DNA from: Helichrysum umbraculigerum
Lineage: Eukaryota > Streptophyta > Magnoliopsida > Asterales > Asteraceae
Length of the DNA: 64,000 bases
Assembly (NCBI GenBank): GCA_949592205.1
Contig: CATIUR010000001.1
Location: forward strand, 75,117,059 to 75,181,058
Direction: 5' to 3'
Part shown: piece after piece, positions 12,356-22,288 of the stretch
Layout: each line of letters opens with the position of its first letter
Numbering within the stretch: the first letter of the stretch is position 1
Translations under genes and position numbers: made by a program
Notes under the pieces: generated by a model
What the model was told of the DNA's origin: nothing
The model's input: only the letters and a program-made list of their open reading frames with translations
The model's database searches: none

Positions 12356-13242
12356 TGGCTTCTACAGCAGCCCTGCATCAGCAATTACTTAATGCAATTT
12401 TCCGAAATTCAAATATGCATATCTCCTAAACCGTAAAGAGTTAGGGTCTGAAATTTTACAGGTACCTTCATATAATCAAAATGCAACTTTCTATTTTTCC
12501 ACTTTTTCAATTTATGCGTTTTACGAGAAAACGGACGTCTCACCAAATTATGGTCATTTTAGACCAATTCCGTTGACACACCATATTCCAATTGGTTTAG
12601 TTTCTGACTTCGACCCTTTACCCACATATTCCTACACAAATTTGTGACGTGTGGGCATCCTCATCACTCTCATACACTTATTCTATCTCATTTTAACTCC
12701 TTGACCCGTTTGGGGGTCCAAATGAACAATTTTAACAAAATTGCCTACAACAATTACATTAACTTTCTATTTCAACACAAATTGACTCAATATCATCATT
12801 GAAGACTCATAATCACATAATTGGACCATATTTCAATATTTGATACATTGATCACACTTTCACCAAAACTATGATCAATACCCATATATTTCAACTTCTA
12901 ACCATATTATCACTATATAATATTTCTATTACCCAACATGACACTCTCATATTCCAGTTTGACTTTTTTTCAAGTCAAAGATACATTTTTCAACGACTAA
13001 GCTAATTACTCTTTTAATCAATAATAAAATTCCAAATCCTATTGCATAAGATTCTAGATTTCATTAAACCTTCTATTATCAATTCTACACATAATAATCA
13101 TCAATATTTCGATACAAGGGAATTATATCAATTCAATCAATCAATTCTATTACTACTCATAATTAGGATAACAATTCAAGTAATTCATATAGGTTTAAGC
13201 TTAGGCAATCCTATTGTGGATTACTTAACTCTCTTAAACCAT

Positions 13243-13255
13243 CGCTCTGATACCA
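13243..13255 (-). other. Primer binding site of element A (tRNA-Met)
   Basis: The reverse complement reads TGGTATCAGAGCG, three bases inside the 5' LTR. Confidence 0.9.
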
Positions 13256-13258
13256 ACT

Positions 13259-15319
13259 TGAAACGCCCATATTTCGTTAGAAATTTTTTTTTTTTTTTTT
13301 TATAGAATACTTGTATATTTCAAATTTATAATTTCATAATGCTTAGGAATATCATTCCATCACAACTTGGTCCCATTTTAAGTTCTACATGTTTACAAAT
13401 TCGACTCCATACAATGATGACACTTTTTTTTTATCAAAATCATAATAGTTTGGGCGATTTATACAATGGTAATACAAAACGATAATTCAATAGAATAGGA
13501 AACTTGTCTAATAATATTACAAGTTTCTATCCACGCTACCTTCTTGAATCCTTTCATCCAATTGGTTCAACAAAATCAAATACCTACAACATAAAACAAC
13601 TGATACGAGTAAGCATAAAGCTTAGTGAGTATACAAGCAACTAAATAAATAATTCACAAACAAGATACAATTTATCAATAACTACTTATTTCTTTTAAAT
13701 AGAAACTATTGAACAACACTAAAGATTCGACAATATTTCGTATGGATCCATGATCCAATAGATACAAGTAAGCATGGCACTAATCCCATATGGGTACCAA
13801 GCTTAATAGATACCAAGTAGTGTCAAGCACTTATTTCGTGATATTCAATTTCTACAATACTAAATCCATATACTACAATTAATTCACATAATCCTATTAA
13901 TTCGCATAATCCTCCTAATTCACATAATTCTCCTAATTCACACAATTCTACAATTTCACATAATCCACAAAATTCAATCATCCACATAATGCTATACTAT
14001 TTCCAAATAATTCAACTCTTAACAACAATCCACAACTATGTTCAACAACCAATATTTCCTAAAATACGAAACATGATACAATATAGAAACACACATGAAA
14101 TACAATTATAAGAAACAAACAATAAGAACAACTAGAAGAGACAAACAATATTCCAAACGATTGTATGAACCTCTTGCTCATAAGCAATCCGGAACGTACA
14201 ATCATTATTCAAGTAGTTCTCGTATTACTCACCTTTGCCTTTTAAGCAATTGCATGATATTACATCCAAATAGCTAAATCACCATTCTTGATCTCTTAAT
14301 ATATAACCTATTGATACAATAACACATTTAATAACTAGCAATCATCATAACTAATACATCAACATTATCAATCCATAGCCCATCTTGGATTGATCATATT
14401 ACATAAAATTCTTTATTTCATAATTCTCTTTATTTCATTATTTGAATATCCACCTTAGATGATTATTTCATATTTATCCATTTAATCATAATCAATCTCA
14501 TAATCATAATTCATCCAATTACATAATTCTTTAAGTTAATACTTCAATTCTTGTAATTATACTTCAAAAACCTTTAATCATATTCCAACAACATGTATAA
14601 TCACTAATTAAGGTGTATTTACACCAAATCATATCACTATGATCAAACTTTCTTGATTACAAATCATATAATTCAACTCATTCATCAAAACCCACTTGAT
14701 TACTAACCTTATATTTCAATAATCCATTATTTCATCAAAACCCCAAGAACACAATTCAAGATTCTTGATTTTTAATTCGTTCTAGTGTTAATTCAATCAC
14801 TAATAAGCTTTACTAAGTCCAATTCAACATATTTCAAGCTTAATTTCGTATTAAAATCCATTAATACTTCATAAAATTCGAAATTCCCATGAACCCTAAT
14901 TTTAAATTCGAATTTAGAAGAGAATCATGATTACCTTGTGTTCAAGATGCTTAATCCTTGTTGAATTCGAGTCTCTTTGCTTTGATATCATGTTTTGAAA
15001 GTGAATTTGATTTAGGGTTAGGGTTCTAGCGATTTTTTTTTTCTTCATTCGTGAAGCCTCTGGATTTGTTTTCTGGAATAATACATATGATACGTACATG
15101 TATAGATAATAACAGATATATTTGTATTAATTTTATTCCCGTGATTATCATTGTCTGGAACTTTAAAAACCGACATACGTTTTCTATTATATCTTATTAT
15201 TTAGTTAATATTAATTCAAAAGATGTATATTTCTGGATACACTAAAATAATACCTCGAATATTGAGGTGTTTAATATTACTTTATTCACAATATTACTTT
15301 TGGTTTTTGGGATGTTACA
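13259..15319 (-). repeat. 5' LTR of element A
   Basis: 2061 bp, a near-identical copy of 7775-9836, ending GATGTTACA before the TAAAC target duplication. Confidence 0.9.
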
Positions 15320-15685
15320 TAAACCCTAACACTAAACCCTACTAAACCCTAACTCTAAACCCTAACACTAAACCCTAAATCAAATGTATAATCAATCACT
15401 AACACATGTGTTACTAATATGTAAAACCCACCAAAAAAATGAAAAAAAAAAAAAAAAAGTTCATCGGAAGTATGCCTTCATGGACGGCAAATCGAAGAGG
15501 ATAAAACGCTGAAAAATATGGTGCAATTTTCATGATTTTTTGACTTATCGTTTGTGAGATATTTAATTTTTAAAAACGTGGATGCGAGAGAAAAAAGTGA
15601 CACATGGCATATTGTGGTTGGTTACCCATTCTCACACAAAATAAATGGTCTCAATTGAACTCTTCTCTATGAATATAATATTACA

Positions 15686-16190
15686 ATGCTTAAGATGGGA
15701 CCTTTGTTTTTATTTTATGCAATTGCAAAAACATGCAATGTTTCTCTTTTTAAAGATTTATATTTATCCCTAAATTTAATAACAACTCATGATCTTGAGT
15801 TTAAAAAATTAAAAGCTCATAAATATATCTTTGAATTATGTTTTTTCAGAACAAGTAGTCATCGTCGTTACAGTTGGCGTATGTATAAGTTTCCTCTGTA
15901 TTATTAGTTGTGGTAGGTGTGATATCAAAGAGGGCAGCTGTGTTGAGGGAAAGAGGGGTAGACGATATCAGTCGTTGATCCGTCTACGACTCCTTCTCCT
16001 CAAACTGAGATGTCCCATCGGAACCTTACCCGATAATAATATATAAAAGAATGCAAGCATTATTAGACAAGAAGTAAACGGTGTGATGAAAAAAAGCCAG
16101 CTAACTTAAAGCTGTAGATGTATAAACAATTAGATATATCATGATGAGTAATGTAAACAGATATATTTTCCTAGGATTGATTATATTTTA

Positions 16191-16288
<98 letters not shown>

Positions 16289-16360
16289 TATTGTTATTTC
16301 ATGATATGATGATTTAACAATTTTGATTTCACACTTCTAATGTTACATTGATTGAGAACT
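15686..16360 (+). other. 5' flank of annexin 4 with an unrecognised open frame
   Basis: An open frame at 15831-16046 (71 codons) contains a hydrophobic stretch, VVIVVTVGVCISFLCIISC, followed by a basic tail. It is preceded by a pyrimidine-rich TTTTTTCAG at about 15841 that could be a splice acceptor. I do not recognise it and cannot say whether it is an exon, a gene remnant or chance. The rest is AT-rich spacer and a long (TTA)n microsatellite. Confidence 0.25.
16193..16289. repeat. (TTA)n microsatellite, about 97 bp
   Basis: About 32 nearly pure TTA/ATT units, starting some 175 bp upstream of the annexin 4 start codon. Confidence 0.95.
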
Positions 16361-16366
16361 ATGACA

Positions 16367-16373
16367 TATAAAA
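16367..16373 (+). promoter_or_regulatory. TATA box of annexin 4
   Basis: TATAAAA, about 92 bp before the ATG at 16465; the most convincing TATA string in the upstream flank. Confidence 0.5.
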
Positions 16374-16464
16374 GTCGACCTTATCTCATTGTCCTTTCAA
16401 CAAAACATAATCATATATCTTTCTTTCTTTATTTCTCGCCCTCAAAAGAAATATTTTGTTTAAA

Positions 16465-18546
16465 ATGGCGTTTTCTGATGAACTAAATGTCGTCAACAAA
16501 GCCTTCTCAGGTTATTTTCTTCTTCTTTCCACTTTAATCACTTAGTTAAACAACTCGATTTCTACACTTATTTTACATTTTAAAGTAATTTTCTTTATTT
16601 AATTGTGTTTTCTCGAAATCGTACATTTAAAGTAGTTTTTTTATTTAAATTCTAAGGAAAATAGTAATATGTTACCAGCTAGTAACCAGGAGCAAATGTT
16701 ACTCCTGGTTGTAAGTAACCACACACACGTTAAATTTTACACGATACGATTAATTTCTTGTAATGAAAAACTTAATTTATATATATGTCATTGTAATTTT
16801 AGGACTCGGAATTGATGAGAAATCACTGATAAAATTTTTGGGAAAGTGGGATACGAATCAACTTAAATCATTCAGATTAGGAACTCCTCGTTTCTTTGGT
16901 GAAGATGATCGTTCCTTTGAGAAGCTGGTTCACAATCAAATTAATCAACTCAAGTATGATTTCCTGTGCTTTAAGGTAATTAATGATCTTCTTTATGTTG
17001 TTTATTGTGGAAGTCCTTAATCTATATATACCAATTATTATTAAGAAAGACTTAATTATGAGAAGACATGTGTTTATTTGTTAATATATGTCTAGACAGC
17101 AATGGTACTATGGACAATGCACCCATGGGAAAGAGATGCGCGTTTGATTAACGATGCATTGTTAGATGGACCTAAATCTAACAACGTTATCGTAGAGATT
17201 GCATGCACGAGATCTTCAGAAGAGTTACTTGGTGCACGAAGAGCTTATCATTTGCTTTTTGAACGATCCATTAAAGAAGATGTTGCTTCTTATGTCTCCA
17301 CCGATGAACGCAAGGTCATTAACTAACTTAACTAAATTAAATTCGTATACCACTAAGTTGTTAATCATTCCAAAAAAAAATCGTAAAGATGAATGCTTTG
17401 GTGAATCTTGATTCTCTGTATATATGTTGTATTGTTATATAACAGCTTTTCGTAGCGCTTGTGAGTGCATATCGTTATGAAGGGTCAAAACTGAATGAAG
17501 AAGCAGCAAAATCGGAAGCCAAGGTTATCTACAACGCGTTGAAGAATGCCAAAAAGAAGAACCCTCTGTTGGATGATGATGTGGTCACAATCCTAGCGAC
17601 GAGAAGCAAACTACACATCAAGTCATTGTTGAAGTATTATGTAGATTTGAGTGGCAGCTCTATCGATGTGGTACGTGATTAGCTTTGTTGATTAAATGTT
17701 GTATGCTTGATTATATTTTCTTATTACACCATGACTAATAGATGATCATTCTGATAGCTGATAATTTAGCCCATTGGGTTTGACTTGGCTTCAGCCCATA
17801 ATCAGATTAGGGTTTTCATATTGTATATATATTGGTATCAATCACCATTTTGCAGGATCTTAAGACAAATGTGAGCTTAAAAGACACAATTCAATGCCTA
17901 TGTACACCACCTACTTACTTTTGCAAGGTTGGAATTCGTTTATTTAGATATTACGTATATAAAAAGTCTCATGATCAATAATATTTCACAACAAAATTAT
18001 ACTCCTTCCGTCCCAAATTAAATGTCTTGTATCAGATTTGGAAGTCTTTCTTTTTCAACTTTGAACTTAAATATCTTTATTTGTGTTATATATTACTTTA
18101 TGATAGTTATACCAATGAAAATATATTTAAAATTCAATCCGTATACCAATGAAAATATATTTAAAATTCAATCCATACATATATTTTGTATCAAGTATTA
18201 TATAAAACAAACAAAAATATTTAAGGTCACAGTTGAAAAAGAAAGACTCAAAAAGTCAAAACAGGACACTTAATTTGGGACGGAGGGAGTAAATGAAATT
18301 TTAACACACTAATTATGGAAATTATTATAGGTCATGGAAGCGGCTATGGTGAAAGAAGCAGACGAGAACACGAGAGAAGGTCTTACTCGAGTGATTGTTA
18401 CTCGAGCCGACGTTGATATGAAGTATATCAAAGAAGAGTATCGTAACAAGTACACAACCACATTATCTGAAAGAATTGAAGATGTGGCTAACAGAAACTA
18501 TAAAGATTTTCTGCTTACATTGATTGCAAGAGAAGAGCATAATTGA
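16465..18546 (+). CDS. ANN4: Annexin, D4 type (complete, six exons, 316 aa)
   Basis: This is a Ca2+/phospholipid-binding annexin. In Arabidopsis the D4 member acts in stress and calcium responses together with other annexins. Exons: 16465-16510, 16803-16975, 17096-17314, 17446-17670, 17856-17927 and 18331-18546. They join in frame (951 nt with TGA) with GT..AG borders. The protein starts MAFSDELNVVNKAFS and ends DFLLTLIAREEHN. Repeat 1 has GLGIDEKSLIKFLGKWD instead of the canonical GxGTDE. Repeat 2 has VLWTMHPWERDARL and IVEIACTRSSEELLGARRAY. Repeat 3 has ALVSAYRYEGSKLNEE and VVTILATRSKLH. Repeat 4 is READENT-like with LTRVIVTRADVDMKYIKEEY and no GxGT. The degenerate calcium motifs and MHPWERDARL are typical of the D4 subgroup (319 aa in Arabidopsis). 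The gene looks intact, and intron 5 carries a Stowaway MITE. Confidence 0.92.
16684..16711. repeat. Short inverted repeat in annexin 4 intron 1
   Basis: AACCAGGAG and CTCCTGGTT are separated by about nine bases. It could form a small hairpin in the intron; no known role. Confidence 0.5.
18002..18289. mobile_element. Stowaway MITE in annexin 4 intron 5
   Basis: The 288-bp element has TIRs CTCCTTCCGTCCCAAATTA and TAATTTGGGACGGAGGGAG with a TA target duplication (18000-18001, 18290-18291). This is the Tc1/mariner-derived Stowaway signature. Inside, a ~40-bp segment containing ACCAATGAAAATATATTT is tandemly repeated (about 18110-18175). It adds length to the intron but leaves both splice sites intact. 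Confidence 0.92.
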
Positions 18547-18706
18547 GTTTCGTCACTTCACTTGTTGAAGAACAACCCTGTCAAGTCTTGACACATTATG
18601 TTAGTTTTGCATTTTTCTTTCGTCACAATTTTTGTAACGCGACTTCAGACTTTTGAATTCGGTCATGTTTTTTACTGCGCGCATAAGTTTATACACTTGA
18701 GTAAGA

Positions 18707-18712
18707 AATAAA
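18707..18712 (+). terminator. Poly(A) signal of annexin 4
   Basis: AATAAA, 161 nt after the stop codon. Confidence 0.5.
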
Positions 18713-18879
18713 GAATTGAATCTTTGTATATGTTTGCATATTTCCTATTTCAATTCAATGGATACGTTAAATTTACTAAGTTTAGTCTGATTCGTGATAA
18801 CTAAGTTATTATGAGTTTGAAAATACATTATTAAAAAGATAAATGTATGTCTACGAAAAGTATGCATAATTTTCTTCTT

Positions 18880-18995
18880 GGTTCAAATTTTTCTTTCTCT
18901 TAATCTTATTCAATCAATTTTTTAAACCAACCAATCACATCTTTAAGTCAATATTTAATCCTACAAATTTAGATTTCCCAGTCATTTGAATATAT
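18880..18995. repeat. Small MITE-like repeat, family M (copy 1, degenerate)
   Basis: TTCTTTCTCTTAATCTTATTC, CAATCAATTTTTTAAACC and ACCAATCACAT resemble the copies at 19728-19890 and 48928-49105. No clear ends. Confidence 0.5.
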
Positions 18996-20130
18996 AGCTA
19001 ATAAGCCCAATTAGTTTTGAATACTGCAAACAAGTGAAAATAGGCTTTTTTTTATTGGGCTTCTGTTTTCTAGTTTCTTGGGTTGTTGGGTTTATAGGAC
19101 TATAGTATAAAAAATGGCAATCGAAATAATGGACTGAAATGTTAACGAGACTAATTAACGCCATGTTGATATTCGAACTTTTGATTAAAATAATCTTAAT
19201 TAAAACGTGTCATAACGTTTGATATAGTATATTTGTAACATTGGCTTACATTTAAGTGGTTGGCATTCTGATATAATCATAAGAAGTCTAAGGTTCATAG
19301 TTCATACATCACTAGCAGCGTAATCTGGGGTGGTTAGAGAAAGGGTCGAAAACAGTCATGGAATACATGGTTAGACAGCGTAAATATGAGTAAAAATGTT
19401 CATCAACTCCGGATAACATGAACAGGAAAAACCTTCTTTGTGTATTTCTCATTTTCCTAATAATAAATGACGGGTTTTTTTTCATAAGACTAGTCATCTA
19501 TTCTTCATCTCTTGATAAAGACACAAGACAACATAAGTTCTTTTCGGTATATGCATGTTGGTCTAGGTGAAGATTAGTAAGTATTTTATGTGTCAGTGCA
19601 TAGGATCATTAACTTTTATTGGCCTGCAAACTTTATGAGCATTTGATATTATTATATGTTTAATTTTTATTGGCCTGCAAACTTTATGAGCATTTATTAT
19701 TATTATATGTTTAATGTTTAAAGAGTAATGCTAAATAGGCCTACTTACGTAGGCCTAAAAACAGACCTAAGTTTTTGATTGGTTGCTTTTTTTCTCTCTC
19801 CTAATCTCATCCAATCAATTTTTCAAACCCACCAATCAAATCCTTAGGCCTAAATTTAGTCCTTTAAATTTAGGCATACCAATCATTTTCCATGTTTAAA
19901 AAGCAACTTGGTTGTAAATTACTTAATCATTACCCAAAATCGAATACGGTACAGTTGTACAACACTTTTTTGATATCACAATAGAGGGTTAATAGATTGA
20001 TATTCCCCTTAACATCAATTTAACAACCCTTATGAATAGTAATCTGCCACTATTCATTGAATATTTTACATTTTTTAACCCTAAAGTTTTAGCACTTTTA
20101 AATTTATTACCCTTTATGTCTTAGCGAATA
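18996..20130. other. AT-rich spacer between annexin 4 and element B
   Basis: Apart from repeat copy 2 (19728-19890) and a short duplication of a ~45-bp segment (TTTTTATTGGCCTGCAAACT, near 19612 and 19665), I see no gene. Confidence 0.5.
19728..19890. repeat. Small MITE-like repeat, family M (copy 2)
   Basis: Begins near AGTAATGCTAAATAGGCCTA, with an internal palindrome CTACTTACGTAG, then TGATTGGTTG, TCTCTCTCCTAATCTCATCC and ACCAATCAAATCC. It aligns along its whole length with 48928-49105, so it is a dispersed repeat of about 165 bp. The superfamily is not clear. Confidence 0.6.
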
Positions 20131-20135
20131 TCTAA

Positions 20136-22138
20136 TGTAACATCCTCATTACCGGCCTAGGAGAAATTTGGTAATTTACTTAATTCAGTTGATTATTTAA
20201 TTGAGTTTAGAAATAATTCGTGTTATTTGGCCAATTGAAATAAATATGTCCACTGGTCAAAAGACTTATTGTGATACATGAATTATTACTTGTTTTAAAT
20301 TATTATAGTTACCGGTAAGATAAAATGTAATTTCTCGCAATTAGTTTTTAGGTTCCAGACAATAAAATTAGAGCGGGTATAATTTGTACACTGTGAAGTG
20401 TGGAGGTGGAAGTTAGGCCGACACCTAACTTCCCACCTTCCCTTTTATTTTCATTTCATTTGGCTTCCTCCTTTTTCTTCCAAGTAAAAGAACACACACA
20501 CATATATATTGAGATTGAAGTGAAATCAAAAAAGAGAAGCTTTGAACAATCGATTTAAGCTTGGATTCTTGGTTAACTACTTAGCCTCTTCATCATCCAC
20601 CTCGTTAGCATCTTGATTGTAAGTGTAAATTGCTTTTAATATGTGTATGTATATTAGGGTTTGAAGGAATTAGATGTAATGAGTAAACTTGTATGGATTT
20701 GATGTTAGATGAAGCTATTTGTTGATATAACATGATGTATGATGATATTTGAAGTCGCTTAGTTATAAGAATCGTATTTTGTGTGCGAATTTGAGATTTT
20801 GGGGGGTTTCGTTCGTGGGTTATTTGATAACCTGCTGCTGCTGGAAAAGATGAACAAGCCGGCGGGTTGGTTACCTAGCCGGCGGCTTCACGAAATAACA
20901 AGGGAACCGGCGGGTTGGTCAACCCAGCCGGCGGGTTCATTACCCTAGCCGGCGGTTCCTGAGACAACCCGGCTGCTTCTGTAGTTTTTAAAACACATAA
21001 TAGTTCTGTTACCACAAATGTTAATTCACCCGACTGTTTGGGTCGTTACCCGGCGGTTTGATGGACAACCCGGCGGCTTTGATGGATAACCCGGCGGGTT
21101 CGGTTAACCAGCCGGCGGCTTCTGTGCCGTTTTCAGCAAACCAGTTTTCATTCTAAATTCCTTCTATTTAATACGTTATATGCTTATATGATTCAGTAAC
21201 ACGTAATATGGTATCATGATAGGTTAATTATGGCTTCATATATATATGTTGAAGTGTTGTAAATTGAGTTATCATGTTTGACTTCAAAGACGCACTTTAT
21301 TTAACACACGGATATTTGGAATGAGTTATTGACTTGTATTATTCTGTTGTGCTTACAGATAAACCGAAGACTCAATAATATTAGAACTTTGAGTGGAGGT
21401 TGTGATTACTAAGGTGGGTGGATCATTGACTCTCTTTCTGAATTAGTTGTAACAATCCGGTTACAACGGGTAAACATGGTTTTACAGTTATATGTTAAAT
21501 AAGTACATTTTGCCATGATGATTATGGAATGTGCTATCTTGTCAGGGGTCAATATGATATTGGGTTTGGATACTATTACTTTGGACGACATGATGACTTT
21601 GTACATGTGTTGTTTATTGAAATCATGTCGTATGTAGTAATGGTACTAAACTATCGGTAAGACCACTGTTTGGCATTCAGTGGTTATAAGTGTTACTTGG
21701 GGAACCACCGCGGCATGAGGGTACCTCAAGGACCACCGATCCTCTTTGATGTATTTGTTGTGATGCTTTGTGGTGATCAATTGTTATGCTAGTTTAGATT
21801 GATAGTTGTGATCTATTCACTTAGCTTCGTGCTAATCCCTCTCCTCACTTCTTGCAGATTACTTTTGATGTGGGTGGGCAAGAAGTTGGTTTGAAGAATG
21901 TTTAACTGCCTACTCTGACTATATGACATGTCGTCGTTTATAAACTTATGTTTTGAGTTTAAATAACACCTAACTTAATGTTTGTAACTAATGTGGTTAT
22001 TGTATCAACTCATCATGCATGCATAAATTGTGTTTTGGGAACTATATTGTACTCAATCTATAATGCATGATTTGTATTAATCGCTTCCGAAGAATATATA
22101 TATAAAAAAAAATGTCTCTTGGAGTCTTGTGGTGTTAT
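20136..22138 (+). repeat. 5' LTR of element B (2003 bp)
   Basis: Begins TGTAACATCCTCATTACC and ends GGTGTTATA, so the border is TG..TA. It holds a TATA-like TATATATT (20503-20510), a donor-like ATTGTAAGTG near 20616, the GC-rich motif array (20857-21128) and acceptor-like sites TGCTTACAG (~21359) and CTTCTTGCAG (~21857). Confidence 0.92.
20857..21128. repeat. Phased GC-rich motif array in the 5' LTR of B (CCGGCGG type)
   Basis: Eleven copies. CCGGCGG or one-off cores start at 20859, 20879, 20907, 20928, 20949, 20969, then 21030, 21050, 21070, 21091 and 21112. Spacing is 20-21 bp, with one 28-bp step and one 61-bp skip. The flanks of each core vary between AGCC, AACC, ACCC and GGGTT, GGCTT, GGTTT. 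It lies in the part of the LTR bracketed by splice-like signals. Confidence 0.9.
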
Positions 22139-22141
22139 AAA

Positions 22142-22154
22142 TTGGTATCAGAGC
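22142..22154 (+). other. Primer binding site of element B (tRNA-Met)
   Basis: TGGTATCAGAGCC, three bases inside the 5' LTR. Confidence 0.92.
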
Positions 22155-22288
22155 CTAGGTTTGGGTGAATTGAGCATGGTTTAAGTGTTCAATCCCAAAT
22201 TTATGTGTGTCAGTCAAACATTCCTGTGAGTGGGATTTCGTTAACATGTGAAGTTGGTTAGTATATAGGTACTAACAATTAATGTGTT

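Larger units (their letters stand above)
7775..15319 (-). mobile_element. LTR element A: complete non-coding (LARD-type) gypsy-like retrotransposon, 7.5 kb
   Basis: Two LTRs (7775-9836, 13259-15319) flank a 3422-bp interior. A perfect 5-bp target duplication TAAAC is at 7770-7774 and 15320-15324. Orientation is minus: the tRNA-Met primer site lies beside the right LTR (13243-13255) and the polypurine tract beside the left LTR. No open frame resembling gag or pol exists in the interior, so this is a large retrotransposon derivative that needs enzymes from elsewhere. The two LTRs are almost identical: I saw mainly differences in T-run length, and the open frames at 8611-8793 and 14095-14277 translate identically. 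The insertion is therefore recent. Blocks of the interior match element C. Confidence 0.9.
7318..15667. mobile_element. Fold-back MITE with telomere-like core (copy 2), split by LTR element A
   Basis: The two halves are 7318-7774 and 15325-15667. They are inverted copies of each other (AATTTGTGTGAGAAT, CTCTTCGATTTGCCGTCCAT, CACGTGTGTTA and so on), about 800 bp without the insertion. The ends are GAGTAAGGTTC on the left and GAGAAGAGTTC on the right (reverse complement). They are flanked by a perfect 10-bp direct repeat TATGAATATA (7308-7317 and 15668-15677). The core (7583-7774, continued 15325-15380) holds TTTAGGG/CCCTAAA units with a near-perfect hairpin at 7600-7640. Element A landed inside this core. 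Confidence 0.8.

Noticed and set aside
8611..14277. Identical 60-codon frames at 8611-8793 and 14095-14277, and 64-codon frames at 9568-9762 and 15051-15245
   Set aside because: They are identical because they lie in the two LTRs of element A, in antisense to the element. They have no domain and are not genes.
20857..21128. CRISPR-like array
   Set aside because: Short repeats with ~13-bp spacers resemble a CRISPR at first sight. The repeat is only 7-12 bp and varies, the spacers are AT-rich and not unique in length class, and the array lies in a plant LTR with no cas genes.
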